A DNA stretch of 41,737 bases from Treponema sp. GTDB taxonomy: Bacteria; Spirochaetota; Spirochaetia; Treponematales; Breznakiellaceae. Below the pieces are notes generated by a model that made no database searches, was not told the DNA's origin, and worked only from the letters and a program-made list of their open reading frames with translations. Position numbers and translations under genes: made by a program. Location: positions 1 to 41,737 of the forward strand of contig JAISBN010000129.1 in assembly GCA_031266175.1 (NCBI GenBank), read 5' to 3'. Each line of letters starts with the position of its first letter. Within the stretch, counting starts at the first letter, position 1. Shown in pieces: positions 24,066 to 32,362 of this stretch.

Positions 24066-26093
24066 TCAGTCCCTTTGTTCCGGCTGTTTTTTCCCCAACT
24101 CATTGACGCGCTGGATCTCGTCCCGGATAGCCGCGGCCTCTTCAAATTCCAGGTTCTTTGCGTGTTCCAGCATTTCGTTTTCCAGGCTTTTGACGAGCTG
24201 CCTGCGCTGGGCGGGGATCAGTATGTTGTAGGCCTTCTTGAGCACTTCGATGGACGCGGCGGCGGCTCCGGCGGCCTCTTCCGCATGCCGTTCCAGGATA
24301 TTGGCCACCGCCTTTTTAACCGTCGCCGGCGTGATGGAGTGCTGTTTGTTATAGGCCGCCTGAATCTCCCGGCGGCGTTTGGTCTCCGCAATTGCCGCTT
24401 CCATGGCGTCACTCATCCTGTCGGCGTACATGATCACCGTACCCGCGGCGTTTCTGGCCGCCCGGCCGATGATCTGGACCAGACTGGTTAACGAACGTAA
24501 AAAGCCGATTTTGTCGGCGTCGAGGATGGCGATAAACGAAACCTCCGGCAGATCGATGCCTTCCCGCAAAAGGTTGATGCCCACCAGAACGTCAAAATCA
24601 CCGGCCCGGAGGGCGGTCAGGATTTCTACCCGCTCAATGGTTTCCACTTCGCTGTGGATATACCGGATCCGCAGGCCCAGGCCGCCCAGGTAATCCGTCA
24701 GGTCCTCGGCCATTTTTTTGGTCAGCGTCAGGATCAGGGACCGTTCCCCCGCCTTAATCCGCTTCTGGATTTCGGCGTAAATATCCTCCATCTGGCCTTC
24801 ACTGGGCCGCACTTCGATTTCCGGATCCAGGAGCCCCGTGGGCCGGATCATCTGTTCCACCACCCGGGCGGATTTGTCCGTTTCAGTTTTGCCCGGCGTC
24901 GCGGAGACGAACACCACCGATCCCAGCCGTTTTTCAAATTCGTCGTACCGCAGGGGCCTGTTGTCCAGGGCGCAGGGAAGCCGGAAGCCGTAATCCACCA
25001 GGTTCTGCTTCCGGGACCGGTCGCCGGCATACATGGCGCCGATTTGGGATACCGTGACGTGGCTTTCGTCAATAAAGGTAAGGTGTCCCGGCGATCCGCC
25101 GGGATTTTTGGGAAGGTAGTCGATCAGGGTATCCGGGGGCTGTCCCGGCCTGCGCCCCGCCAGGGGAGCGGAATAGTTTTCTATCCCCGGGCAGTAGCCC
25201 ATTTCGTTGAGCATTTCCAGATCATACTCTACCCTGGTTTTTAGCCGTTCCGCCTCCAGATTTTTCCCCGTGTTCTTAAGGTATTCGTACCGTTCTTCCA
25301 GTTCGGTTTTAATGGAACCCAGGGCGCTGCGGACCATGTTTTCGGGCACGACAAACTGTTTGGCGGGATAGATCACCGCCCGGTCCAGTTCTTCCAGCAC
25401 CTTCCCGGATACGGGATCGAAACGGCGGATCCGCTCCACCCTGTCCCAGTCCATGTCCACCCGGTAGGCTTCTTCCAGGTACGCCGGGTAAATTTCAATG
25501 GTATCCCCCCGGCGGCGGAAACGGCTCCGTTCCAGGACGGCGTCATTCCGCTCGTACTGGAGCTCCACAAAGCGGCGCATCAGGACGTCAGGGTCCACCG
25601 TATCCCCCACGCCGAACTGGGCGGTCATCTTTTTGTATACCTCCGGGGTTGCCAGGCCGTATATACAGGAAACGGTGGCGACGATGATTACGTCTTCCCG
25701 TTCCATCAGGCTCCTGGTGGCGCTGAGTCTGAGCCGCTCAATCTCCTCGTTTATGGAAGCGTCTTTTTCTATGTACAGGTCCCGGCTGGCTACATAAGCC
25801 TCCGGCTGGTAATAATCGTAGTAGGAAACAAAGTATTCCACCGCGTTATGGGAGAAAAATTCCTTAAATTCCCGGAAAAGCTGGGCCGCCAGGGTCTTGT
25901 TGTGGCTGATCACCAGGGCGGGCTTTTGTACGGCCTCGATGATCTTCGCCATGGTAAAGGTTTTCCCCGACCCGGTAACCCCCTTCAGGGTCTGAAACCG
26001 GTCCCCGGCCCTGATTCCCGCGGCCAGGGCGCTGATCGCTTCCGACTGATCCCCCGCGGGGCTAAAGGGGGCGGTAACTTCAAAAGGGCGCAC
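24066..26093 (-). CDS. uvrB: UvrABC excision nuclease subunit B
   Basis: The damage-verifying helicase of nucleotide excision repair. GTG 26093 is the likely start: AAGGAGG lies 5 nt upstream and the product then begins RPFEVTAPFSPAGDQ as in other UvrB. That gives 675 residues. Walker A is GVTGSGKT (38-45); the beta-hairpin region has YYDYYQPEAYV; helicase motifs include TFIDESHVT and QIIGRAARN. The C-terminal UVR domain (ENEMLEHAKNLEFEEAAAI) for UvrC contact is intact. uvrA and uvrC are not in the window. The promoter is at 26112-26140. GTAC repeats flank the -10, but I see no recognised LexA box. Confidence 0.96.
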   Translation of the reverse strand: MRPFEVTAPFSPAGDQSEAISALAAGIRAGDRFQTLKGVTGSGKTFTMAKIIEAVQKPALVISHNKTLAAQLFREFKEFFSHNAVEYFVSYYDYYQPEAYVASRDLYIEKDASINEEIERLRLSATRSLMEREDVIIVATVSCIYGLATPEVYKKMTAQFGVGDTVDPDVLMRRFVELQYERNDAVLERSRFRRRGDTIEIYPAYLEEAYRVDMDWDRVERIRRFDPVSGKVLEELDRAVIYPAKQFVVPENMVRSALGSIKTELEERYEYLKNTGKNLEAERLKTRVEYDLEMLNEMGYCPGIENYSAPLAGRRPGQPPDTLIDYLPKNPGGSPGHLTFIDESHVTVSQIGAMYAGDRSRKQNLVDYGFRLPCALDNRPLRYDEFEKRLGSVVFVSATPGKTETDKSARVVEQMIRPTGLLDPEIEVRPSEGQMEDIYAEIQKRIKAGERSLILTLTKKMAEDLTDYLGGLGLRIRYIHSEVETIERVEILTALRAGDFDVLVGINLLREGIDLPEVSFIAILDADKIGFLRSLTSLVQIIGRAARNAAGTVIMYADRMSDAMEAAIAETKRRREIQAAYNKQHSITPATVKKAVANILERHAEEAAGAAAASIEVLKKAYNILIPAQRRQLVKSLENEMLEHAKNLEFEEAAAIRDEIQRVNELGKKQPEQRD

Positions 26094-26111
26094 AGGAGCC
26101 TCCTTACGTAC

Positions 26112-26140
26112 ACAGTACAGGTCCTTTTTCAAAATGTCAA
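26112..26140 (-). promoter_or_regulatory. Promoter of uvrB
   Basis: Minus strand: TTGACA (26140-26135), 17-bp spacer, TACTGT (26117-26112). It leads into AAGGAGG and the GTG start. Its -35 is separated by a single base from the -35 of the divergent lipoprotein-operon promoter. The -10 region is flanked by two GTAC words (GTAC-TGT-GTAC), a possible small operator. Confidence 0.65.
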
Positions 26141-26141
26141 A

Positions 26142-26171
26142 TTGACGTCTCCCCCCTTTATGGGGTATACT
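26142..26171 (+). promoter_or_regulatory. Promoter of the lipoprotein/AAA/coiled-coil operon
   Basis: TTGACG (26142-26147), 18-bp spacer, TATACT (26166-26171), then a ~27-nt leader with AGAGGAG before ATG 26205. No other convincing promoter appears before 35239, and most junctions are short or overlapping. Confidence 0.7.
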
Positions 26172-26204
26172 TGTTTAACTATCTCAATAGAAGAGGAGAA
26201 TGTT

Positions 26205-26780
26205 ATGAAAAAATGGTTACTTATACTGCTGGCGCTTGCGGCGCTGGCTGTGGGATGTAAATCGGCTCCGGAAGAAAAACCGGAAGATCCCCGGTCAAAG
26301 ATCATCGGGGCCGAAGGGGTTTCCCGGCCGGACTGGATGAACAAGACCCCCAAGTCCGACGATATTTACTATGTGATCGGGGACGGCCGGCCGGGGATGA
26401 GCAGTACCGCCCAGCAGGGAACGGCCCGGAGCGACGCCCAGGCCAAGGTTGCCCAGTGGAAGGCCGCGGTGGTGGCGGATACCGTTAAAAATTACATGGA
26501 AGAAAGCGGAACCCCGGGCAGTACCCAGATTCTGATGAATTTCCAGCAGGCTACCATCACCAGGTCCACCGCGAATGTGGCGGGATTTGACGAAGTCGAA
26601 CACTGGATAGATCAGGAAGGGGTATATCACGGGCTCTTTATGTATCCCAAGGCGAGTCTGGAAAACGACTTCAAAAACAGCGTTTCCGAATTCCAGCGGA
26701 ATCAGGCTGCGGCTTTTGCCGAGTTTAAGGCCCAGGAAGCGTATAAATACCTGGAAGCCCAGCTGGATACCCACGAATAA
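26205..26780 (+). CDS. LPP20-like lipoprotein
   Basis: A 191-residue lipoprotein: MKKWLLILLALAALAVGC with lipidated C18, preceded by AGAGGAG. After a short charged linker it has RPDWMNKTPKSDDIYYVIGDG, resembling the 'P-x-W-V...YIAAVG' opening of LPP20/DUF4136-like envelope lipoproteins, and a helical segment with ARSDAQAKVAQWKAAV. It ends in a helix with FAEFKAQEAYKYLEAQ. The exact role is unknown. First gene of the eight-gene run to 35577. An 81-bp gap with a strong hairpin (26791-26815) separates it from the LpoB-like gene. Confidence 0.7.
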   Translation: MKKWLLILLALAALAVGCKSAPEEKPEDPRSKIIGAEGVSRPDWMNKTPKSDDIYYVIGDGRPGMSSTAQQGTARSDAQAKVAQWKAAVVADTVKNYMEESGTPGSTQILMNFQQATITRSTANVAGFDEVEHWIDQEGVYHGLFMYPKASLENDFKNSVSEFQRNQAAAFAEFKAQEAYKYLEAQLDTHE

Positions 26781-26790
26781 AACAGCCGCG

Positions 26791-26815
26791 CCGCCGCCGT
26801 CCTTCACGGCGGCGG
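26791..26815. repeat. Strong hairpin between the first and second lipoprotein genes
   Basis: CCGCCGCCGT, loop CCTTC, ACGGCGGCGG: perfect 10-bp arms, no T run. In an operon this suggests mRNA processing or stabilisation of the upstream lipoprotein message rather than full termination. Confidence 0.6.
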
Positions 26816-26861
26816 TACCCGCGGCAACGGCACGCGCCGATGGCGCTTAAGAGGAGTTTTC

Positions 26862-27464
26862 ATGAAAAAAGGAATAGTACTGTTTTGCTGCGCCCTGGCG
26901 GCCTTCCTGGTTTCCTGCGGGCATTCTGTTAACCGGGTGGACGCGGATACCCAGATTGATTTAAGCGGTTACTGGAACGATACGGATCTGCGGCTGGCCA
27001 GCGATTCCCTGATAAAGGCCTGCCTGGAAACCCCCAGGATTAGCCAGTTTGATACGACCAGGGGAAAGCTGCCGGTAATTATTGTAGGTACCTTTAAGAA
27101 TGCCAGCGATGAGCATATTGATACCTCGATCCTGTCCCAGCGGTTGGAAGCGTCCATTCTGAACAGTGGCAAGGCCGAATTTGTCGCCTCCGGGGATCTC
27201 CGCAGGGAAATCCGGTCGGAACGGGAAGATCAGCAGCAGGGGTATACCGACGACGCCACCGTAGCCGCCCTGGGCAGGGAAACGGGGGCCGATTTTATCA
27301 TGACCGGTTCGGTAAAAACCATTGTGGACCGCTACGATAAAACGGCTACCAGAAGTTACTTTATCACCGCGGAATTAACCGATATAACCACCAACCGCAG
27401 GGTCTGGATAGGCGAGTATAACGAGATAAAAAAAGTTATCAGAAATCCTTCGGTTAAGCCCTAA
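26862..27464 (+). CDS. LpoB-like penicillin-binding-protein activator lipoprotein
   Basis: A 200-residue lipoprotein: MKKGIVLFCCALAAFLVSC with C19 at the lipobox; AAGAGGAG is upstream of ATG 26862. The core matches the LpoB family (PF13036): LPVIIVGTFKNASDEHIDTS, RLEASILNSGKAEFVASGDL, ETGADFIMTGSVKTIVDRYD and TNRRVWIGEY. In enterobacteria LpoB activates PBP1b; in spirochaetes the partner is not known, so the peptidoglycan role is inferred. It lies between an LPP20-like and a COG3014-like gene. Confidence 0.82.
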   Translation: MKKGIVLFCCALAAFLVSCGHSVNRVDADTQIDLSGYWNDTDLRLASDSLIKACLETPRISQFDTTRGKLPVIIVGTFKNASDEHIDTSILSQRLEASILNSGKAEFVASGDLRREIRSEREDQQQGYTDDATVAALGRETGADFIMTGSVKTIVDRYDKTATRSYFITAELTDITTNRRVWIGEYNEIKKVIRNPSVKP

Positions 27465-27477
27465 AGGTCCCTGTTTC

Positions 27478-28824
27478 ATGAAGTTCCCCCGGCATGCCTG
27501 GCCGGGCGCCGCCCGCCGAACGAAGGTTCTCCGGGCGCTGTCCGCGGCGCTGACGCTTCAGGCGCTTATTTCCTGCGCCACCACGGATCCCTATATTCCG
27601 GTGGATCAGCTGGTGGAGCAGGAACATTTTCCCCAAAGCGCCGATACCCTTGAAGACCACCGTAAGACGATCTACCGGAGCAGGGATCAGGTTTTGTACT
27701 ACCTGGACAAGGGGATGCTGACCCACTATGCGGGAAAGTACGAGGATTCTTCGGCGCTGCTGGAAGACGGGGAAAAGGCCATCGAGGCGAATTTTGCCGT
27801 CAGCATCAGCCAGGAAATCGGGACCGTGCTGCTGAACGACCGGACCAGGGAATATGACGGAGAGGATTACGAAGACATCTACCTGAATGCCTTTAACGCC
27901 CTTAATTATTACCACCGGAACAACATGGACGAAGCCCTGGTGGAAATAAGGCGGATGAACAACAAGCTGAGGGATCTTTCGGTTAAATACGGCGTCCTTA
28001 TGACCAATATGCAGAAGCTTGCCCTGGACAACAATACGGAAATTCCCCCCAACCCCGAGGCGCCGGTGCGGTTCAGTGATTCCGCTCTGGGCCGGTACTT
28101 GGGGATGCTCTTTTACCGGGGGGCGGGCCTCTGGGACGACGCCCGGATCGATCAGCGCCAGCTCCAGGTTGCCATGGCCGACGCTCCGGCGGTCTATACA
28201 AACCCCGCGCCCCCTTCCGTACAGGATGAGCTGGCCATACCAAACGGTATGGCCCGGCTGAATGTTATCGGATTTGCCGGGCGTTCTCCGGTAAAAACCG
28301 AAGAGGTTATCCGTATACCCCTGGGATATAACTGGATTAAAATTGCCCTGCCGGTGATGACTCCCCGCCGGTCCCAGGTTGCGTCTATTGAAGTTGTCAT
28401 GGATTCCGGGGAACGGTTTAGCCTGGAGCTCCTTGAAGATCTAAGCGCGGTGGTGCGCGCCACCTTTGTCCAGAAAAAAAATCTTATCTATACCAAGTCG
28501 GTTATCAGGGCCTCGGTTAAAGGGGTAACCGCCGCCGCGTTTAGCGCCGCGGCGGAATCGTCGTCGGAAAACGCGGGCCTTTTTTCGCTGCTCAGCCTGG
28601 GAACCCAGGTGTTTGCCGAAGCAAGCGAACAGGCGGATCTGCGGGTTGCCAGATATTTCCCGGGAAAAGCCTATGTGGGGGGGATCAATCTGGATCCGGG
28701 GATCTATTCTTTTTCGGTTAACTATTACGGGGAAGGCGGAAGAATGCTTGCCTCCCGGCGGCATGAAAATATGCAGATCAGGGTAAATGCCCTGAATTTG
28801 ACGGAGGATATATGTTTAAAATGA
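27478..28824 (+). CDS. COG3014-like lipoprotein, TPR-type
   Basis: A 448-residue lipoprotein. The N-terminus is unusually long and basic before the hydrophobic stretch, with the lipobox ALISC (C33). Residues 55-190 look TPR-like (YLDKGMLTHYAGKYEDSSAL, YLNAFNALNYYHRNNMDEAL), as in the COG3014 family of uncharacterised envelope proteins. The second half is beta-rich, including SVKGVTAAAFSAAAESSS. The start ATG 27478 is 13 bp after the LpoB-like gene. Its 3' end overlaps the next gene by 13 bp, so the two are translationally coupled. Function unknown; the neighbours suggest envelope assembly. Confidence 0.75.
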   Translation: MKFPRHAWPGAARRTKVLRALSAALTLQALISCATTDPYIPVDQLVEQEHFPQSADTLEDHRKTIYRSRDQVLYYLDKGMLTHYAGKYEDSSALLEDGEKAIEANFAVSISQEIGTVLLNDRTREYDGEDYEDIYLNAFNALNYYHRNNMDEALVEIRRMNNKLRDLSVKYGVLMTNMQKLALDNNTEIPPNPEAPVRFSDSALGRYLGMLFYRGAGLWDDARIDQRQLQVAMADAPAVYTNPAPPSVQDELAIPNGMARLNVIGFAGRSPVKTEEVIRIPLGYNWIKIALPVMTPRRSQVASIEVVMDSGERFSLELLEDLSAVVRATFVQKKNLIYTKSVIRASVKGVTAAAFSAAAESSSENAGLFSLLSLGTQVFAEASEQADLRVARYFPGKAYVGGINLDPGIYSFSVNYYGEGGRMLASRRHENMQIRVNALNLTEDICLK

Positions 28825-29867
28825 AAAGCGCCGCCGTTAACGGCGCCGCGGCGGTATTGGCGGCGGTCTTTCTTTCCTGTACGGGCGCTCCCGCTCCAAG
28901 GGAACGGCCAGAAGCGGCTCCCCCCTGGGTGGCGGATCCCTATGCCGTGTATAACAGGGCCGTATATATCGCCGCGGTGGGTTACGGGACTGCCCGGGAT
29001 ACGGCGGAAAAGACCGCGCTGACCAATTTAACATCGATCTTTGGGCAGTCCATTACCAGCGAATCCCAGGCTACCTACAGCTATTCCCAGGCGGTGGAAG
29101 CAAGCAGTTCCGCCTGGGCGGAAAAATCCGATATTGCCCAGGCGGTTAAGACCTCCGTGGCCATGGATACCCTTATCGGCGCGGAAATAAAGGACACATG
29201 GAAAGGCCCGGACGGTACCTATTATGCCGCGGCGGTTATGGACAAGGCAAAGACAAACCTGATTTACGGCGAATTGATGCAGCAAAACCTGGGAACCATC
29301 GGCAGGCTTACCGCGTTAAGCGAAGCGGAAAAACAAAGCTTCGATGGGTTTATCAATTACTATCAGGCGGCAGGTCTGGCGGACGCCAACCAGGTTTTTG
29401 CCAATGTCAGAAACGTTATCAGTCCCGGTTCCACGGTGGGAGAAAACCTGAAAACGGGAAATGACTACCGGGTAGAAGCCGCCCAGATAGCGAAAAACAT
29501 CCCCGTGGCGGTAACCGTGGATGATGACCGGCAGAACAGGATTAGGGGCGCCTTTTCCTCGGTCCTTACCGGCGCGGGGTTCCGTACCGGCGGCAACAAT
29601 TCACGGTATGCCCTTAAAGCGATCCTGACCCTGGAAGAAGTGACCTTCCTTAATAATCCCTACCGGTGGATTCGGTATGTGGTAGACGCGAATCTTGTTG
29701 ATACTTCGACGGGGGTTGTGCTGTTTCCCTACAACGTCAATGACCGGGAAGGACATCCCACCCTTTCCGAGGCGGAAAACAGGGCGCTCCGGGCGGCGGA
29801 AACCAGGATAAAAAACAATTACATGAATGCCCTGGGAGCTTTTTTGACGGAAGGGCCAAAAAAGTAA
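28812..29867 (+). CDS. LPP20-family lipoprotein
   Basis: A 351-residue lipoprotein with GGAGG 4 nt before ATG 28812. The signal ends VLAAVFLSC with C23. The LPP20 domain is clear: PPWVADPYAVYNRAVYIAAV, then GYGTARDTAEKTALTNLTSIFGQSI. The second half includes TVDDDRQNRIRGAFSSVLTG and ALKAILTLEEVTFLNNPYRW, as in FlgO-like or LPP20-type long proteins. Probably outer-membrane-anchored on the periplasmic side. The stop is 3 bp before the AAA+ ATPase start. Confidence 0.8.
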   Translation: MFKMKSAAVNGAAAVLAAVFLSCTGAPAPRERPEAAPPWVADPYAVYNRAVYIAAVGYGTARDTAEKTALTNLTSIFGQSITSESQATYSYSQAVEASSSAWAEKSDIAQAVKTSVAMDTLIGAEIKDTWKGPDGTYYAAAVMDKAKTNLIYGELMQQNLGTIGRLTALSEAEKQSFDGFINYYQAAGLADANQVFANVRNVISPGSTVGENLKTGNDYRVEAAQIAKNIPVAVTVDDDRQNRIRGAFSSVLTGAGFRTGGNNSRYALKAILTLEEVTFLNNPYRWIRYVVDANLVDTSTGVVLFPYNVNDREGHPTLSEAENRALRAAETRIKNNYMNALGAFLTEGPKK

Positions 29868-29870
29868 AAC

Positions 29871-31634
29871 ATGCCGGGGTATTACCGCGAAAACCAGGAA
29901 TATATAGATACCCTGCCCTCCTGGGCCCAGGAATTTGCCTACAAGTACGGATCGAAAACGGCGAACCTCTACATACTGCACGGCAATATCCGGGATTTTC
30001 TTCCCCACCAGGGCAATGCGGGAGAATTTACCTTTACCCGGATTCAGGATTACATAGCGGAGTATATCTTTGGAAACCGGAACATCATTGTCTTTTATGA
30101 CCGCTCCAGCGGGGTTGTGTTCCTGAACGAGGAAATGGCCCTGGACTACCAGAAGTGCATGGCCGGGAAGTATCCCGACATTGAAGACATGTCGGAGTTT
30201 ATGTCTACCAATCCCGAAGAAAGCTTCTTTTACCTGGAAAAGTATTTTCTGGCGCGGATCCCCAAGGACCGGCGGGAACACTGCCGTATGGTGATGATTA
30301 TCGACTATGCGGAAACGGTTGTGCCCCCCGGCGACCTGGGCCGCTATAACGAAGAAGACCGTTTTTGCCTGGTAACGCTGAACCGCTGGGCGATGAATCC
30401 CCTGTTTATCCAGGGCGATATTTCAATTATCCTTTTAACGGAAAATCTTGCCGATATTTCACCGCGTCTTGCGGGGTCTCCCGCGGCGGTTAAGGTAAAC
30501 GTTCCCTTCCCCGACGGGGCGGTGCGGAAAAGTTTTTTGGACTCAAAACTCAAAGAGGGCAGACTGATCCTTGACCGGGGACTGGGTACCGCCCAGGTAG
30601 CGTCGGTAACCAGCGGCCTTAATTTAATGAACCTGAACCGCCTTGTGCTGGAAAATTTTGAAACCACCGAGGTACTTACCCTTAACTACCTGCGCCGGAA
30701 AAAAAAGGAAATTATCGAGACCGAAGCCCTGGGGCTTCTGGAATTTCTTGAAACCAACTACGCCCTTTCCCATGTTTCGGGTCACAGCTTTGTCAAAAAG
30801 CGTTTTAAGAACGCCGCCAGGGCGATTAAAAAAGGCCGCTTCGACGTACTCCCCATGGGCTATCTTATCGCGGGTCCGGTGGGGACGGGAAAAAGTTTTA
30901 TGGTCGGCGCCTTTGCCGGAGAAATCGGCATACCCATGGTCAAATTCCGGAATTTCCGTTCCAAATGGCAGGGGGATACCGAATCTAACCTGGAACGGAT
31001 CCTCAACATCCTTGCTTCCATGGCTCCCGTGGCGGTGATGATCGATGAAGCCGACGCTTTTCTGGGGGATCGGGATCAGGAAGGGGATTCGGGAACCAGT
31101 AACCGGGTCTTTGCCCAGATTGCCAGCTTTATGGGCAACACCGAATACCGGGGAAAGATCATCTGGTTTCTGATTACCTGCCGTCCCGATCTGGTTCCCA
31201 TTGACCTGAAACGCCAGGGCCGGGCGGAGGAACATCTGGCCCTGTTTTATCCCGAAACCGACAGCGAGCGGGAAGACCTGTTTCAAACCCTGGTTAAAAA
31301 GCTTGACCTGGATATACGGAATTTCCCGGTTCCGGAACTTTTTAAAAAGTTCAAGCACGAATACTCCGGCGCCGATCTGGAGGCCCTCCTTATCCGGGCC
31401 AATCTGCTTGCCGCCATGGATGACCGGGTCTTTATAAAAAGAGAGGACATGGAAGAAGCCATGTCCGATTTTGTCCCCGCCGCGTATCCCCACGAAATAG
31501 AACTGCAGAACCTGGTAGCCACCGTGGAATGTACTTCCAAGGAAATGCTCCCGGACCGGCTGCGGAAAAAGGCCCGGCCGGAACTGATAAAAGAAATCCA
31601 GGAGCTTAAGATGCTGCTGGGAGAGCGGGGATGA
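29871..31634 (+). CDS. AAA+ family ATPase with N-terminal ATPase-like region
   Basis: A 587-residue cytoplasmic AAA+ protein. The N-terminal ~290 residues resemble a degenerate ATPase half (TANLYILHGNIRDFLP, MVMIIDYAETVVPP) without a P-loop. The C-terminal AAA domain has Walker A GPVGTGKS near residue 340, the pore-loop-like FRNFRSKWQGDTESNLERIL, Walker B VAVMIDEADAFLGDRD, and a sensor-2 region YSGADLEALLIRA. The general type is that of FtsH/Cdc48-like remodelling ATPases without a protease domain. The start is 3 bp after the LPP20 gene, and the stop overlaps the HAD gene by 4 bp, so it belongs with the envelope operon. The substrate is unknown. Confidence 0.85.
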   Translation: MPGYYRENQEYIDTLPSWAQEFAYKYGSKTANLYILHGNIRDFLPHQGNAGEFTFTRIQDYIAEYIFGNRNIIVFYDRSSGVVFLNEEMALDYQKCMAGKYPDIEDMSEFMSTNPEESFFYLEKYFLARIPKDRREHCRMVMIIDYAETVVPPGDLGRYNEEDRFCLVTLNRWAMNPLFIQGDISIILLTENLADISPRLAGSPAAVKVNVPFPDGAVRKSFLDSKLKEGRLILDRGLGTAQVASVTSGLNLMNLNRLVLENFETTEVLTLNYLRRKKKEIIETEALGLLEFLETNYALSHVSGHSFVKKRFKNAARAIKKGRFDVLPMGYLIAGPVGTGKSFMVGAFAGEIGIPMVKFRNFRSKWQGDTESNLERILNILASMAPVAVMIDEADAFLGDRDQEGDSGTSNRVFAQIASFMGNTEYRGKIIWFLITCRPDLVPIDLKRQGRAEEHLALFYPETDSEREDLFQTLVKKLDLDIRNFPVPELFKKFKHEYSGADLEALLIRANLLAAMDDRVFIKREDMEEAMSDFVPAAYPHEIELQNLVATVECTSKEMLPDRLRKKARPELIKEIQELKMLLGERG

Positions 31635-32362
31635 AGGGTAATCTGCCGGGATTAAAGGCCGTGGCCTTTGATTTGGACGGAACCCTCTACCCGAATTACC
31701 GCCTCTATTGCCGGCTGCTCCTTTCGTTCCTTGTTCATCCCCGGTTTTTTTATGCCTTTGCCCGGGTCCGGCATAGGCTGCACCGCCGGGAAGATCCCCC
31801 GTCCGGCGGCCCCGTTTCCGGCGCTTCCTTTTACGACGTCCAGGCCGCCATGATGGGAGCTGCCCTGGGGCAGGATCCCCGGCAGGTAAAGGAACAGGCG
31901 GAGCGGTTGATTTACCGCTGCTGGGAAGCGCGGTTTTCCCGGATCAGGCTTTTTCCCCATGTCCGGGAAACCCTGTCTTTGTTCCGCGGGGCGGGGCTTA
32001 AGCTGGGCCTGCTTTCGGATTTTCCCCCGGCCCGTAAAGTGTCGCTCCTTGGACTGGACGGCTTTTTCGATGTTCTCCTTTCCACGGAAGATACCGGGGC
32101 ACTGAAACCTTCTCCCGTTCCCTTTGCAGCCCTGACGGCGGCGTTGTCCTGCGGGCCGGGGGAGATTCTCTATGTGGGGAACAGTCTCCGGTTTGACGCC
32201 GCGGGGGCCGGGGCCGCGGGGATGAAAACGGCCCTGATCAGGCGGAGCATCCTGAGCACCGGCTGTTGTCCGGCATGTTCCCGGGGGCCGGGAGGGTTTC
32301 GGGTCCGGGCGGATTTTGTTTTCCGGGACTATCGTCAATTGCGGGAATATGTGTTAGGGTAA
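31631..32362 (+). CDS. HAD-superfamily hydrolase
   Basis: A 243-residue haloacid-dehalogenase-type phosphatase. Motif I is FDLDGTLYP with D14 and D16, motif II is the serine in GLLSDFPPA, motif III is the lysine in GALKPSP, and motif IV is VGNSLRFDAAGA, where N replaces the more usual D. A small helical cap follows motif I. The substrate cannot be told from sequence. It overlaps the AAA+ gene stop (ATGA) and its TAA shares bases with the next ATG, so coupling in the operon is tight. Confidence 0.85.
   Translation: MKGNLPGLKAVAFDLDGTLYPNYRLYCRLLLSFLVHPRFFYAFARVRHRLHRREDPPSGGPVSGASFYDVQAAMMGAALGQDPRQVKEQAERLIYRCWEARFSRIRLFPHVRETLSLFRGAGLKLGLLSDFPPARKVSLLGLDGFFDVLLSTEDTGALKPSPVPFAALTAALSCGPGEILYVGNSLRFDAAGAGAAGMKTALIRRSILSTGCCPACSRGPGGFRVRADFVFRDYRQLREYVLG

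Noticed and set aside
25987-26000. TLKGV in UvrB as a third copy of the 23-bp dyad repeat
   Set aside because: It is part of the conserved UvrB P-loop region, and the DNA does not match the dyad.
26094-26132. UvrB starting at TTG 26132
   Set aside because: The extension overlaps the -10 box of the uvrB promoter, and GTG 26093 has a perfect AAGGAGG and the usual UvrB N-terminus.
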